Of a DNA stretch of 64,000 nucleotides, positions 33,933 through 47,047 are shown piece after piece. This DNA is from Mytilus edulis (Eukaryota > Mollusca > Bivalvia > Mytilida > Mytilidae), in assembly GCF_963676685.1 (NCBI RefSeq), contig NC_092348.1, positions 29,859,386-29,923,385 on the forward strand. The letters are read 5' to 3'. The notes under the pieces are model-generated. The model did no database searches. It was given only the letters and a program-made list of their open reading frames with translations, and was not told where the DNA came from. The position numbers and the translations under genes are program-made. Numbering within the stretch: position 1 is the stretch's first letter; each line of letters opens with the position of its first letter.

Positions 33933-34146
33933 CGGCGTTGTCGTGCGACTATCCACTTTACTAAGTCTTTGGTATTTATTATAGCCTTTTATGCGGTGCA
34001 TATTCAGAGTATTTATGTATACTTGGATATTTGGTACAAGTATTGGTTATACTTGGATATTTGGTACAAGTATTGATTATACTTGGTTATTTGGTGCAAG
34101 TATTTGTTTTATGTCTACATTGATGGGTGGTTTATACCAGGAGAAT
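33933..34146 (+). repeat. Split direct repeat B2 (right end)
   Basis: Copy of B1 closing the element; ends CCAGGAGAAT before unrelated flank. Separated from A2 by 86 bp. Confidence 0.85.
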
Positions 34147-35940
34147 CAAATCTCAGGTCATAACGCGTACGACCTTTTACAAGCTGAATTTCAGTATTTA
34201 TGGTACATTTTCTTATAATGTATATCAAAGATACCAAAACATCAATGCATGTTCACTTTGTTAAGTCATTTTAAATCTTATTAAATATTATTTCATTGCA
34301 CTTTTAAAGATTTTTATAAATTTGTGTAACTCAGTCTTCTTATGTGCTTTCCTTTTTGAGAAAAAATACTACAATCATCAAACACTAGAATTTAATGTAA
34401 TTCTTAGATGTTTGAGACTATTGACCATGTAGCCTTTAACCATAATATATTTCATTTAACAAGGAAATTAGACTATGATAAAATATAGTAATACAGTTAA
34501 AGGAAGTATAAATGTAAAAAATAATTTTCAACTTTTTAAAAAAAAATTGTATAAAGGTATAAAAATAATGAAAAGTTATTTTTCAATATGTATTTGAATT
34601 TTATATTTTTATGATTTAATCTTTTTCACCCATAAAACGTAAATATAAGGAATAATTTTGAATGGTGACAAATAAGGGGAAGTAACTCTAGTTCAGTTTG
34701 TAAACCAATGGTGCAATTTATTTACGACCTAAAGCTAAGGTAATTGGTGTTAATTAACCGTGTGTTTGACACCAAAGCTGTCAAGTGAAGCCATGCACTT
34801 AATGGGTCACTTAATTTGACAGTTTACATAGCTAGATGAACTTCCTGTTCATGGAAGAATTACGAATTTGCCGGTATTTTTCTTACTTATGAAATCAATC
34901 TCAAGGCTAAGAAATACGGGTGAAATCGGGTCATTTTCGGAATTCCCGGGTTATTTCTGATAATTCTGAAGAAATTCTGATACTAGTGCCGATAAATCAT
35001 ATATAGATATAAGAAGATGTGGTATCAGAGCCAATGAGCCAACTCTCCATCCAAGTCACTGTAACCTGATAGTCTAAAACAAGTATAGCGACCGAAACGT
35101 TTCACTATGTTATTCATTTCATGTCAAAGTAGTCAGTGTGGTTTGTCAGAAATTTTTAGACATGAAAACCAGAACTTTCCTCCATCATTATCACAAACAA
35201 GTTTCATTTCTTTTGGGGTTAAAATCGGAGTTAGTGCCTATATAAAAAGATACTAAAACCAGTTTAAGACTAGCTGAATATATACTGTGCATCATTGGTA
35301 ATTGCAAGCGACCAGGACTATCTAGAACCTTTGCTTGTGGTAATTCTACCTAATATCAAATCTATTGGCGAAAAATGTCGTCTTTGGTGTGAAGTACGAT
35401 GTCAGACTGAAAGGTGAAGCAAGAAAGAATAGCGGATTAGACTACAGAAGAACAGTTATAGAATAGGCTACACCTTCAAGGTCACGAAAACGTTCCTTCG
35501 AGTTGATGAAAAGTAAATGACACTGTTACAGTCATAACAAAAATCAAAGTCGTTGTCACCATCGAAGAGAATGTTCTGAGGAATAAAGCAGTCAATGTTG
35601 ACCAGATTGTATCCTACAATCACGAGGAGGCTGACACAAGTATGTTCCTGTGTGAACAGTTACGTTATTGCATGTCAACAATACAGCAATAGATTACTGC
35701 AGGGCTATATTACTATACCGGTATTAGACACTGATAACGGTATTGTTGGGATTTGTGTATCTTTGATCGCAAAGATAAGTAGATATGATATAGGTGCCTT
35801 TGGCGAGTAAAAGACTTTCGATGGATAACAGCTCATGATGTTATAAGACAAAAGTGCTTCCCTCTTTCCATGCATTCATTGGTTGTAACATGACAGGCCT
35901 GAATGTGTTTGAAGAAGCAAATAACTTCATCGTAGATACC
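34147..35940. other. Non-coding stretch
   Basis: No gene supported. A fragment of the GAAGATGTGGT repeat lies at 35,002-35,055. The 71-codon ORF at 35,595-35,810 shows no recognisable motif. Confidence 0.45.
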
Positions 35941-35960
35941 AGGACTAAAATTTTACACTT

Positions 35961-36006
35961 ATGCCAGACGCGCGTGTCGTCTACAAAAGACTCATTAGTA
36001 ATGCCC
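35961..36006 (-). ncRNA. Decayed hammerhead ribozyme
   Basis: Minus strand: CTAATGA where CTGATGA is required, stem II GTCT/AGAC around TTTGT intact, GAC in place of GAA, stem III ACGCGCGT still self-complementary, TC cleavage end, weak stem I. Two invariant core positions are lost. Same repeat family as 10,138. Confidence 0.55.
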
Positions 36007-37294
36007 GAATCAAAAAATGATTAAAAGGCCAAATAAATTAGGAAGTTGAAGAGAATTGAGGACCACAAATTCCTAAAAGTTTCAACTGAAGTTTTACCGC
36101 ATCTCATACAACTATTTGATAGAGTGACAAACGACGAAACTTCCATAATTGGGGCCATATTTTCGACAAATCCAGCAGTATTGATAAAGTAAATGATGCA
36201 CGCCATGACCATTTTGCACGTAAACAACATTTTTATATAATAATGTTATTATGGATGGTGCTGGGAAAGAGATAACGACACTCATAGTGGCATCTTGCCT
36301 GACACTTCTATTTTTTTGTAAATTCAATTGTTCTTGGCACGTTCCGGGTTGTCTTTCGCTGAACTCTGCAGTTGTATCTGTGGTGGAGCCATTTCAGTAA
36401 TGTAAGCCTTAGGATTTTTAATTATATCATAGAAAAAAGCATGTCCAATGTAGAAAATGACAAAAATTTAGTTGTTTTGACACTAAGATATCTTGTAAAT
36501 GATACGTTTATTGATAATTAATCTGTTATAAAATAGTGAGGTAAGATCGATTTTAAAATCATTTTCAGTTTTTAACCAATTTTTATGACCAAAATTAGGG
36601 AAATCTGTAAAATGAAAAACGCAAAAATTCAAACGGCCAACGACTTATTTCGAAAGTGTAGTTTATTAGAGATAATATCATTACGTGAACTAGTTTGAAA
36701 GATTCCCGCTTGATTATCTAAAACCCGTTCGTCATCACAATGCCTTAAATATTCATCATGTAGTTACTTAAATCGTTTTGTATTAATAATTACTATTCAT
36801 ATATGTGTAAGCGTTGTAAGGTTGTTTTTGGGTGGTTTTTTTTTATGTATAATTGCCTATGACAAACAAACGGTACTAATACTGAGGAAATTCTTACGCA
36901 AATTGCAAATCAGATTTTATGTTGGTGTTGGTAAAATTCGGGCCCGGCCAGAAAGCACATACCAGAAAGTAGTACATAATTAACACAAAATAGTTCCTAC
37001 ACGTAGGTATAACTTTCAAAATATGTAGAATATTTAGGTAATTTGGGCATCAAATGAAAGCTGATTGAATGTTGGTGGTCATGGTAGAACACTTTTGGAC
37101 TGGTAATTTTGAATAATAAAAATATTGCATGAAGTTTTTAAAAAGGTGTACGTGTTGTCTGTTTGTCAGATCTGAAGTACCTGTCTTGGTACATTTGAAG
37201 TTCCGGGAACCAGTTCTTTCTTATATCTCAGTTAAGATGTGATTAGTCTCTAAGAATAAGGCACCATAAAGTGTTATTTTGAAATACATTTTAC
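36007..37294. other. Single-copy left flank of the tRNA array
   Basis: 36,007-36,080 completes the ribozyme-bearing repeat. The remainder shows no gene. Sequence up to 37,294 is not part of the 680-bp unit; identity with the unit begins at TTGCACGGG (37,295). Confidence 0.6.
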
Positions 37295-37444
37295 TTGCAC
37301 GGGATTTTCGATGAAAAGGCTGTCTATTTGATTATTTTTCCTTTGCGGTATTTGATCTACACAATTGCGCCTTACAAATGAAATGCGAACATTGTGATAA
37401 GTAGCTATAGATTCATGTAACCATTTAAGATCCCCATCTGTAAC

Positions 37445-37527
37445 AGTGTGGTGGCCGAGTGGTTAAGGCGTTGGACTTAAGTTCCAATGGACGTATGTCC
37501 GCGTGGGTTCGAACCCCACCCGCACTA
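37445..37527 (+). tRNA. tRNA-Leu(UAA), copy 1
   Basis: Delivers leucine at UUA codons. Acceptor AGTGTGG pairs with CCGCACT (one U-G), then discriminator A73, the eukaryotic leucine identity base. D arm GCC/GGC with GG in the loop; anticodon stem TTGGA/TCCAA with loop CTTAAGT, anticodon TAA at 34-36 and no intron. Long variable arm GGAC-GTAT-GTCC, as in class II tRNAs; T arm GTGGG/CCCAC with TTCGAAC. CCA is not encoded. Internal promoter: A box TGGCCGAGTGG, B box GGTTCGAACCC. A TTTTT stop for RNA polymerase III lies 7 nt downstream (37,534-37,538). Spacer type A. Confidence 0.97.
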
Positions 37528-37533
37528 GTCTTA

Positions 37534-37538
37534 TTTTT
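37534..37538 (+). terminator. RNA polymerase III terminator (TTTTT)
   Basis: A five-T run 7 nt after the tRNA 3' end in unit 1, present at the same position in every complete unit. It makes each gene an independent Pol III transcription unit, as opposed to one long array transcript. Confidence 0.75.
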
Positions 37539-38124
37539 ATTACACCAAATTGAAGTTTTGCCTGAAACTGAGTGAATTGTACGCAAGTGAAGCTCCTTAT
37601 AATATCGAATAAGCAATGCAATCAAAGTTCCCAAATATAGATCTACAGTTGCTGCTAGAACAGTAAGTAATGCTTTAAATTGTTACCGCAGTATTTTTTC
37701 CTAATAGCGCAACTGCAATCAGGAGTAACACTTAAAATGACTAAGCAGATATCATATGCCCTTGCAGTACACTTTTATGAAAAGGAAAAATATTGTATGT
37801 AAAATTGCTCCCGTGATGCGAATTGATTTTTTTTTCTTTCGGTGAAATGATCGTTTATGAGATGATAAACTTTTTTTTCTCTCGCAATTATGAAAATTCT
37901 TACAGTAACGGTACTCGGGTTGACAAAACATCAAGTTTCACTTAATTGAATGTTTCAGCATGAAATCAGTTGAATTGCACGGGATTTTCGATGAAAAGGC
38001 TGTCTATTTGATTATTTTTCCTTTGCGGTATTTGATCTACACAATTGCGCCTTACAAATGAAATGCGAACATTGTGATAAGTAGCTATAGATTCATGTAA
38101 CCATTTAAGATCCCCATCTGTAAC

Positions 38125-38207
38125 AGTGTGGTGGCCGAGTGGTTAAGGCGTTGGACTTAAGTTCCAATGGACGTATGTCCGCGTGGGTTCGAACCCCACC
38201 CGCACTA
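38125..38207 (+). tRNA. tRNA-Leu(UAA), copy 2
   Basis: Identical to copy 1; spacer type A. Confidence 0.97.
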
Positions 38208-38804
38208 GTCTTATTTTTATTACACCAAATTGAAGTTTTGCCTGAAACTGAGTGAATTGTACGCAAGTGAAGCTCCTTATAATATCGAATAAGCAATGCA
38301 ATCAAAGTTCCCAAATATAGATCTACAGTTGCTGCTAGAACAGTAAGTAATGCTTTAAATTGTTACCGCAGTATTTTTTCCTAATAGCGCAACTGCAATC
38401 AGGAGTAACACTTAAAATGACTAAGCAGATATCATATGCCCTTGCAGTACACTTTTATGAAAAGGAAAAATATTGTATGTAAAATTGCTCCCGTGATGCG
38501 AATTGATTTTTTTTTCTTTCGGTGAAATGATCGTTTATGAGATGATAAACTTTTTTTTCTCTCGCAATTATGAAAATTCTTACAGTAACGGTACTCGGGT
38601 TGACAAAACATCAAGTTTCACTTAATTGAATGTTTCAGCATGAAATCAGTTGAATTGCACGGGATTTTCGATGAAAAGGCTGTCTATTTGATTATTTTTC
38701 CTTTGCGGTATTTGATCTACACAATTGCGCCTTACAAATGAAATGCGAACATTGTGATAAGTAGCTATAGATTCATGTAACCATTTAAGATCCCCATCTG
38801 TAAC

Positions 38805-38887
38805 AGTGTGGTGGCCGAGTGGTTAAGGCGTTGGACTTAAGTTCCAATGGACGTATGTCCGCGTGGGTTCGAACCCCACCCGCACTA
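38805..38887 (+). tRNA. tRNA-Leu(UAA), copy 3
   Basis: Identical to copy 1; spacer type A. Confidence 0.97.
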
Positions 38888-39484
38888 GTCTTATTTTTAT
38901 TACACCAAATTGAAGTTTTGCCTGAAACTGAGTGAATTGTACGCAAGTGAAGCTCCTTATAATATCGAATAAGCAATGCAATCAAAGTTCCCAAATATAG
39001 ATCTACAGTTGCTGCTAGAACAGTAAGTAATGCTTTAAATTGTTACCGCAGTATTTTTTCCTAATAGCGCAACTGCAATCAGGAGTAACACTTAAAATGA
39101 CTAAGCAGATATCATATGCCCTTGCAGTACACTTTTATGAAAAGGAAAAATATTGTATGTAAAATTGCTCCCGTGATGCGAATTGATTTTTTTTTCTTTC
39201 GGTGAAATGATCGTTTATGAGATGATAAACTTTTTTTTCTCTCGCAATTATGAAAATTCTTACAGTAACGGTACTCGGGTTGACAAAACATCAAGTTTCA
39301 CTTAATTGAATGTTTCAGCATGAAATCAGTTGAATTGCACGGGATTTTCGATGAAAAGGCTGTCTATTTGATTATTTTTCCTTTGCGGTATTTGATCTAC
39401 ACAATTGCGCCTTACAAATGAAATGCGAACATTGTGATAAGTAGCTATAGATTCATGTAACCATTTAAGATCCCCATCTGTAAC

Positions 39485-39567
39485 AGTGTGGTGGCCGAGT
39501 GGTTAAGGCGTTGGACTTAAGTTCCAATGGACGTATGTCCGCGTGGGTTCGAACCCCACCCGCACTA
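39485..39567 (+). tRNA. tRNA-Leu(UAA), copy 4
   Basis: Identical to copy 1; spacer type A. Confidence 0.97.
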
Positions 39568-40164
39568 GTCTTATTTTTATTACACCAAATTGAAGTTTTG
39601 CCTGAAACTGAGTGAATTGTACGCAAGTGAAGCTCCTTATAATATCGAATAAGCAATGCAATCAAAGTTCCCAAATATAGATCTACAGTTGCTGCTAGAA
39701 CAGTAAGTAATGCTTTAAATTGTTACCGCAGTATTTTTTCCTAATAGCGCAACTGCAATCAGGAGTAACACTTAAAATGACTAAGCAGATATCATATGCC
39801 CTTGCAGTACACTTTTATGAAAAGGAAAAATATTGTATGTAAAATTGCTCCCGTGATGCGAATTGATTTTTTTTTCTTTCGGTGAAATGATCGTTTATGA
39901 GATGATAAACTTTTTTTTCTCTCGCAATTATGAAAATTCTTACAGTAACGGTACTCGGGTTGACAAAACATCAAGTTTCACTTAATTGAATGTTTCAGCA
40001 TGAAATCAGTTGAATTGCACGGGATTTTCGATGAAAAGGCTGTCTATTTGATTATTTTTCCTTTGCGGTATTTGATCTACACAATTGCGCCTTACAAATG
40101 AAATGCGAACATTGTGATAAGTAGCTATAGATTCATGTAACCATTTAAGATCCCCATCTGTAAC

Positions 40165-40247
40165 AGTGTGGTGGCCGAGTGGTTAAGGCGTTGGACTTAA
40201 GTTCCAATGGACGTATGTCCGCGTGGGTTCGAACCCCACCCGCACTA
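40165..40247 (+). tRNA. tRNA-Leu(UAA), copy 5
   Basis: Identical to copy 1; spacer type A. Confidence 0.97.
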
Positions 40248-40844
40248 GTCTTATTTTTATTACACCAAATTGAAGTTTTGCCTGAAACTGAGTGAATTGT
40301 ACGCAAGTGAAGCTCCTTATAATATCGAATAAGCAATGCAATCAAAGTTCCCAAATATAGATCTACAGTTGCTGCTAGAACAGTAAGTAATGCTTTAAAT
40401 TGTTACCGCAGTATTTTTTCCTAATAGCGCAACTGCAATCAGGAGTAACACTTAAAATGACTAAGCAGATATCATATGCCCTTGCAGTACACTTTTATGA
40501 AAAGGAAAAATATTGTATGTAAAATTGCTCCCGTGATGCGAATTGATTTTTTTTTCTTTCGGTGAAATGATCGTTTATGAGATGATAAACTTTTTTTTCT
40601 CTCGCAATTATGAAAATTCTTACAGTAACGGTACTCGGGTTGACAAAACATCAAGTTTCACTTAATTGAATGTTTCAGCATGAAATCAGTTGAATTGCAC
40701 GGGATTTTCGATGAAAAGGCTGTCTATTTGATTATTTTTCCTTTGCGGTATTTGATCTACACAATTGCGCCTTACAAATGAAATGCGAACATTGTGATAA
40801 GTAGCTATAGATTCATGTAACCATTTAAGATCCCCATCTGTAAC

Positions 40845-40927
40845 AGTGTGGTGGCCGAGTGGTTAAGGCGTTGGACTTAAGTTCCAATGGACGTATGTCC
40901 GCGTGGGTTCGAACCCCACCCGCACTA
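40845..40927 (+). tRNA. tRNA-Leu(UAA), copy 6
   Basis: Identical to copy 1; spacer type A. Confidence 0.97.
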
Positions 40928-41524
40928 GTCTTATTTTTATTACACCAAATTGAAGTTTTGCCTGAAACTGAGTGAATTGTACGCAAGTGAAGCTCCTTAT
41001 AATATCGAATAAGCAATGCAATCAAAGTTCCCAAATATAGATCTACAGTTGCTGCTAGAACAGTAAGTAATGCTTTAAATTGTTACCGCAGTATTTTTTC
41101 CTAATAGCGCAACTGCAATCAGGAGTAACACTTAAAATGACTAAGCAGATATCATATGCCCTTGCAGTACACTTTTATGAAAAGGAAAAATATTGTATGT
41201 AAAATTGCTCCCGTGATGCGAATTGATTTTTTTTTCTTTCGGTGAAATGATCGTTTATGAGATGATAAACTTTTTTTTCTCTCGCAATTATGAAAATTCT
41301 TACAGTAACGGTACTCGGGTTGACAAAACATCAAGTTTCACTTAATTGAATGTTTCAGCATGAAATCAGTTGAATTGCACGGGATTTTCGATGAAAAGGC
41401 TGTCTATTTGATTATTTTTCCTTTGCGGTATTTGATCTACACAATTGCGCCTTACAAATGAAATGCGAACATTGTGATAAGTAGCTATAGATTCATGTAA
41501 CCATTTAAGATCCCCATCTGTAAC

Positions 41525-41607
41525 AGTGTGGTGGCCGAGTGGTTAAGGCGTTGGACTTAAGTTCCAATGGACGTATGTCCGCGTGGGTTCGAACCCCACC
41601 CGCACTA
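41525..41607 (+). tRNA. tRNA-Leu(UAA), copy 7
   Basis: Identical to copy 1; spacer type A. Confidence 0.97.
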
Positions 41608-42204
41608 GTCTTATTTTTATTACACCAAATTGAAGTTTTGCCTGAAACTGAGTGAATTGTACGCAAGTGAAGCTCCTTATAATATCGAATAAGCAATGCA
41701 ATCAAAGTTCCCAAATATAGATCTACAGTTGCTGCTAGAACAGTAAGTAATGCTTTAAATTGTTACCGCAGTATTTTTTCCTAATAGCGCAACTGCAATC
41801 AGGAGTAACACTTAAAATGACTAAGCAGATATCATATGCCCTTGCAGTACACTTTTATGAAAAGGAAAAATATTGTATGTAAAATTGCTCCCGTGATGCG
41901 AATTGATTTTTTTTTCTTTCGGTGAAATGATCGTTTATGAGATGATAAACTTTTTTTTCTCTCGCAATTATGAAAATTCTTACAGTAACGGTACTCGGGT
42001 TGACAAAACATCAAGTTTCACTTAATTGAATGTTTCAGCATGAAATCAGTTGAATTGCACGGGATTTTCGATGAAAAGGCTGTCTATTTGATTATTTTTC
42101 CTTTGCGGTATTTGATCTACACAATTGCGCCTTACAAATGAAATGCGAACATTGTGATAAGTAGCTATAGATTCATGTAACCATTTAAGATCCCCATCTG
42201 TAAC

Positions 42205-42287
42205 AGTGTGGTGGCCGAGTGGTTAAGGCGTTGGACTTAAGTTCCAATGGACGTATGTCCGCGTGGGTTCGAACCCCACCCGCACTA
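42205..42287 (+). tRNA. tRNA-Leu(UAA), copy 8
   Basis: Identical to copy 1; spacer type A. Confidence 0.97.
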
Positions 42288-42884
42288 GTCTTATTTTTAT
42301 TACACCAAATTGAAGTTTTGCCTGAAACTGAGTGAATTGTACGCAAGTGAAGCTCCTTATAATATCGAATAAGCAATGCAATCAAAGTTCCCAAATATAG
42401 ATCTACAGTTGCTGCTAGAACAGTAAGTAATGCTTTAAATTGTTACCGCAGTATTTTTTCCTAATAGCGCAACTGCAATCAGGAGTAACACTTAAAATGA
42501 CTAAGCAGATATCATATGCCCTTGCAGTACACTTTTATGAAAAGGAAAAATATTGTATGTAAAATTGCTCCCGTGATGCGAATTGATTTTTTTTTCTTTC
42601 GGTGAAATGATCGTTTATGAGATGATAAACTTTTTTTTCTCTCGCAATTATGAAAATTCTTACAGTAACGGTACTCGGGTTGACAAAACATCAAGTTTCA
42701 CTTAATTGAATGTTTCAGCATGAAATCAGTTGAATTGCACGGGATTTTCGATGAAAAGGCTGTCTATTTGATTATTTTTCCTTTGCGGTATTTGATCTAC
42801 ACAATTGCGCCTTACAAATGAAATGCGAACATTGTGATAAGTAGCTATAGATTCATGTAACCATTTAAGATCCCCATCTGTAAC

Positions 42885-42967
42885 AGTGTGGTGGCCGAGT
42901 GGTTAAGGCGTTGGACTTAAGTTCCAATGGACGTATGTCCGCGTGGGTTCGAACCCCACCCGCACTA
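42885..42967 (+). tRNA. tRNA-Leu(UAA), copy 9
   Basis: Identical to copy 1; spacer type A. Confidence 0.97.
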
Positions 42968-43564
42968 GTCTTATTTTTATTACACCAAATTGAAGTTTTG
43001 CCTGAAACTGAGTGAATTGTACGCAAGTGAAGCTCCTTATAATATCGAATAAGCAATGCAATCAAAGTTCCCAAATATAGATCTACAGTTGCTGCTAGAA
43101 CAGTAAGTAATGCTTTAAATTGTTACCGCAGTATTTTTTCCTAATAGCGCAACTGCAATCAGGAGTAACACTTAAAATGACTAAGCAGATATCATATGCC
43201 CTTGCAGTACACTTTTATGAAAAGGAAAAATATTGTATGTAAAATTGCTCCCGTGATGCGAATTGATTTTTTTTTCTTTCGGTGAAATGATCGTTTATGA
43301 GATGATAAACTTTTTTTTCTCTCGCAATTATGAAAATTCTTACAGTAACGGTACTCGGGTTGACAAAACATCAAGTTTCACTTAATTGAATGTTTCAGCA
43401 TGAAATCAGTTGAATTGCACGGGATTTTCGATGAAAAGGCTGTCTATTTGATTATTTTTCCTTTGCGGTATTTGATCTACACAATTGCGCCTTACAAATG
43501 AAATGCGAACATTGTGATAAGTAGCTATAGATTCATGTAACCATTTAAGATCCCCATCTGTAAC

Positions 43565-43647
43565 AGTGTGGTGGCCGAGTGGTTAAGGCGTTGGACTTAA
43601 GTTCCAATGGACGTATGTCCGCGTGGGTTCGAACCCCACCCGCACTA
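43565..43647 (+). tRNA. tRNA-Leu(UAA), copy 10
   Basis: Identical to copy 1; spacer type A. Confidence 0.97.
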
Positions 43648-44244
43648 GTCTTATTTTTATTACACCAAATTGAAGTTTTGCCTGAAACTGAGTGAATTGT
43701 ACGCAAGTGAAGCTCCTTATAATATCGAATAAGCAATGCAATCAAAGTTCCCAAATATAGATCTACAGTTGCTGCTAGAACAGTAAGTAATGCTTTAAAT
43801 TGTTACCGCAGTATTTTTTCCTAATAGCGCAACTGCAATCAGGAGTAACACTTAAAATGACTAAGCAGATATCATATGCCCTTGCAGTACACTTTTATGA
43901 AAAGGAAAAATATTGTATGTAAAATTGCTCCCGTGATGCGAATTGATTTTTTTTTCTTTCGGTGAAATGATCGTTTATGAGATGATAAACTTTTTTTTCT
44001 CTCGCAATTATGAAAATTCTTACAGTAACGGTACTCGGGTTGACAAAACATCAAGTTTCACTTAATTGAATGTTTCAGCATGAAATCAGTTGAATTGCAC
44101 GGGATTTTCGATGAAAAGGCTGTCTATTTGATTATTTTTCCTTTGCGGTATTTGATCTACACAATTGCGCCTTACAAATGAAATGCGAACATTGTGATAA
44201 GTAGCTATAGATTCATGTAACCATTTAAGATCCCCATCTGTAAC

Positions 44245-44327
44245 AGTGTGGTGGCCGAGTGGTTAAGGCGTTGGACTTAAGTTCCAATGGACGTATGTCC
44301 GCGTGGGTTCGAACCCCACCCGCACTA
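44245..44327 (+). tRNA. tRNA-Leu(UAA), copy 11
   Basis: Identical to copy 1; spacer type A. Confidence 0.97.
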
Positions 44328-44924
44328 GTCTTATTTTTATTACACCAAATTGAAGTTTTGCCTGAAACTGAGTGAATTGTACGCAAGTGAAGCTCCTTAT
44401 AATATCGAATAAGCAATGCAATCAAAGTTCCCAAATATAGATCTACAGTTGCTGCTAGAACAGTAAGTAATGCTTTAAATTGTTACCGCAGTATTTTTTC
44501 CTAATAGCGCAACTGCAATCAGGAGTAACACTTAAAATGACTAAGCAGATATCATATGCCCTTGCAGTACACTTTTATGAAAAGGAAAAATATTGTATGT
44601 AAAATTGCTCCCGTGATGCGAATTGATTTTTTTTTCTTTCGGTGAAATGATCGTTTATGAGATGATAAACTTTTTTTTCTCTCGCAATTATGAAAATTCT
44701 TACAGTAACGGTACTCGGGTTGACAAAACATCAAGTTTCACTTAATTGAATGTTTCAGCATGAAATCAGTTGAATTGCACGGGATTTTCGATGAAAAGGC
44801 TGTCTATTTGATTATTTTTCCTTTGCGGTATTTGATCTACACAATTGCGCCTTACAAATGAAATGCGAACATTGTGATAAGTAGCTATAGATTCATGTAA
44901 CCATTTAAGATCCCCATCTGTAAC

Positions 44925-45007
44925 AGTGTGGTGGCCGAGTGGTTAAGGCGTTGGACTTAAGTTCCAATGGACGTATGTCCGCGTGGGTTCGAACCCCACC
45001 CGCACTA
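44925..45007 (+). tRNA. tRNA-Leu(UAA), copy 12
   Basis: Identical to copy 1; spacer type A. Confidence 0.97.
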
Positions 45008-45604
45008 GTCTTATTTTTATTACACCAAATTGAAGTTTTGCCTGAAACTGAGTGAATTGTACGCAAGTGAAGCTCCTTATAATATCGAATAAGCAATGCA
45101 ATCAAAGTTCCCAAATATAGATCTACAGTTGCTGCTAGAACAGTAAGTAATGCTTTAAATTGTTACCGCAGTATTTTTTCCTAATAGCGCAACTGCAATC
45201 AGGAGTAACACTTAAAATGACTAAGCAGATATCATATGCCCTTGCAGTACACTTTTATGAAAAGGAAAAATATTGTATGTAAAATTGCTCCCGTGATGCG
45301 AATTGATTTTTTTTTCTTTCGGTGAAATGATCGTTTATGAGATGATAAACTTTTTTTTCTCTCGCAATTATGAAAATTCTTACAGTAACGGTACTCGGGT
45401 TGACAAAACATCAAGTTTCACTTAATTGAATGTTTCAGCATGAAATCAGTTGAATTGCACGGGATTTTCGATGAAAAGGCTGTCTATTTGATTATTTTTC
45501 CTTTGCGGTATTTGATCTACACAATTGCGCCTTACAAATGAAATGCGAACATTGTGATAAGTAGCTATAGATTCATGTAACCATTTAAGATCCCCATCTG
45601 TAAC

Positions 45605-45687
45605 AGTGTGGTGGCCGAGTGGTTAAGGCGTTGGACTTAAGTTCCAATGGACGTATGTCCGCGTGGGTTCGAACCCCACCCGCACTA
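45605..45687 (+). tRNA. tRNA-Leu(UAA), copy 13
   Basis: Identical to copy 1; spacer type A. Confidence 0.97.
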
Positions 45688-46284
45688 GTCTTATTTTTAT
45701 TACACCAAATTGAAGTTTTGCCTGAAACTGAGTGAATTGTACGCAAGTGAAGCTCCTTATAATATCGAATAAGCAATGCAATCAAAGTTCCCAAATATAG
45801 ATCTACAGTTGCTGCTAGAACAGTAAGTAATGCTTTAAATTGTTACCGCAGTATTTTTTCCTAATAGCGCAACTGCAATCAGGAGTAACACTTAAAATGA
45901 CTAAGCAGATATCATATGCCCTTGCAGTACACTTTTATGAAAAGGAAAAATATTGTATGTAAAATTGCTCCCGTGATGCGAATTGATTTTTTTTTCTTTC
46001 GGTGAAATGATCGTTTATGAGATGATAAACTTTTTTTTCTCTCGCAATTATGAAAATTCTTACAGTAACGGTACTCGGGTTGACAAAACATCAAGTTTCA
46101 CTTAATTGAATGTTTCAGCATGAAATCAGTTGAATTGCACGGGATTTTCGATGAAAAGGCTGTCTATTTGATTATTTTTCCTTTGCGGTATTTGATCTAC
46201 ACAATTGCGCCTTACAAATGAAATGCGAACATTGTGATAAGTAGCTATAGATTCATGTAACCATTTAAGATCCCCATCTGTAAC

Positions 46285-46367
46285 AGTGTGGTGGCCGAGT
46301 GGTTAAGGCGTTGGACTTAAGTTCCAATGGACGTATGTCCGCGTGGGTTCGAACCCCACCCGCACTA
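46285..46367 (+). tRNA. tRNA-Leu(UAA), copy 14
   Basis: Identical to copy 1; spacer type A. Confidence 0.97.
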
Positions 46368-46964
46368 GTCTTATTTTTATTACACCAAATTGAAGTTTTG
46401 CCTGAAACTGAGTGAATTGTACGCAAGTGAAGCTCCTTATAATATCGAATAAGCAATGCAATCAAAGTTCCCAAATATAGATCTACAGTTGCTGCTAGAA
46501 CAGTAAGTAATGCTTTAAATTGTTACCGCAGTATTTTTTCCTAATAGCGCAACTGCAATCAGGAGTAACACTTAAAATGACTAAGCAGATATCATATGCC
46601 CTTGCAGTACACTTTTATGAAAAGGAAAAATATTGTATGTAAAATTGCTCCCGTGATGCGAATTGATTTTTTTTTCTTTCGGTGAAATGATCGTTTATGA
46701 GATGATAAACTTTTTTTTCTCTCGCAATTATGAAAATTCTTACAGTAACGGTACTCGGGTTGACAAAACATCAAGTTTCACTTAATTGAATGTTTCAGCA
46801 TGAAATCAGTTGAATTGCACGGGATTTTCGATGAAAAGGCTGTCTATTTGATTATTTTTCCTTTGCGGTATTTGATCTACACAATTGCGCCTTACAAATG
46901 AAATGCGAACATTGTGATAAGTAGCTATAGATTCATGTAACCATTTAAGATCCCCATCTGTAAC

Positions 46965-47047
46965 AGTGTGGTGGCCGAGTGGTTAAGGCGTTGGACTTAA
47001 GTTCCAATGGACGTATGTCCGCGTGGGTTCGAACCCCACCCGCACTA
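46965..47047 (+). tRNA. tRNA-Leu(UAA), copy 15
   Basis: Identical to copy 1; spacer type A. Confidence 0.97.

Larger units (their letters stand above)
29781..34146 (+). mobile_element. DIRS-order retrotransposon with split direct repeats, decayed
   Basis: 4,366 bp. Terminal arrangement is A1 (29,781-29,969), internal coding relics, B1 (33,449-33,662) overlapping A2 (33,658-33,846), then B2 (33,933-34,146). This split-direct-repeat layout is known from PAT- and Ngaro-type members of the tyrosine-recombinase retrotransposons. RNase H (31.57-32.16 kb) and tyrosine recombinase (33.1-33.4 kb) relics confirm the class. The reverse transcriptase expected at 30.3-31.5 kb is too decayed to delimit. 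Frames are broken throughout, so the copy is non-autonomous now. Confidence 0.8.
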
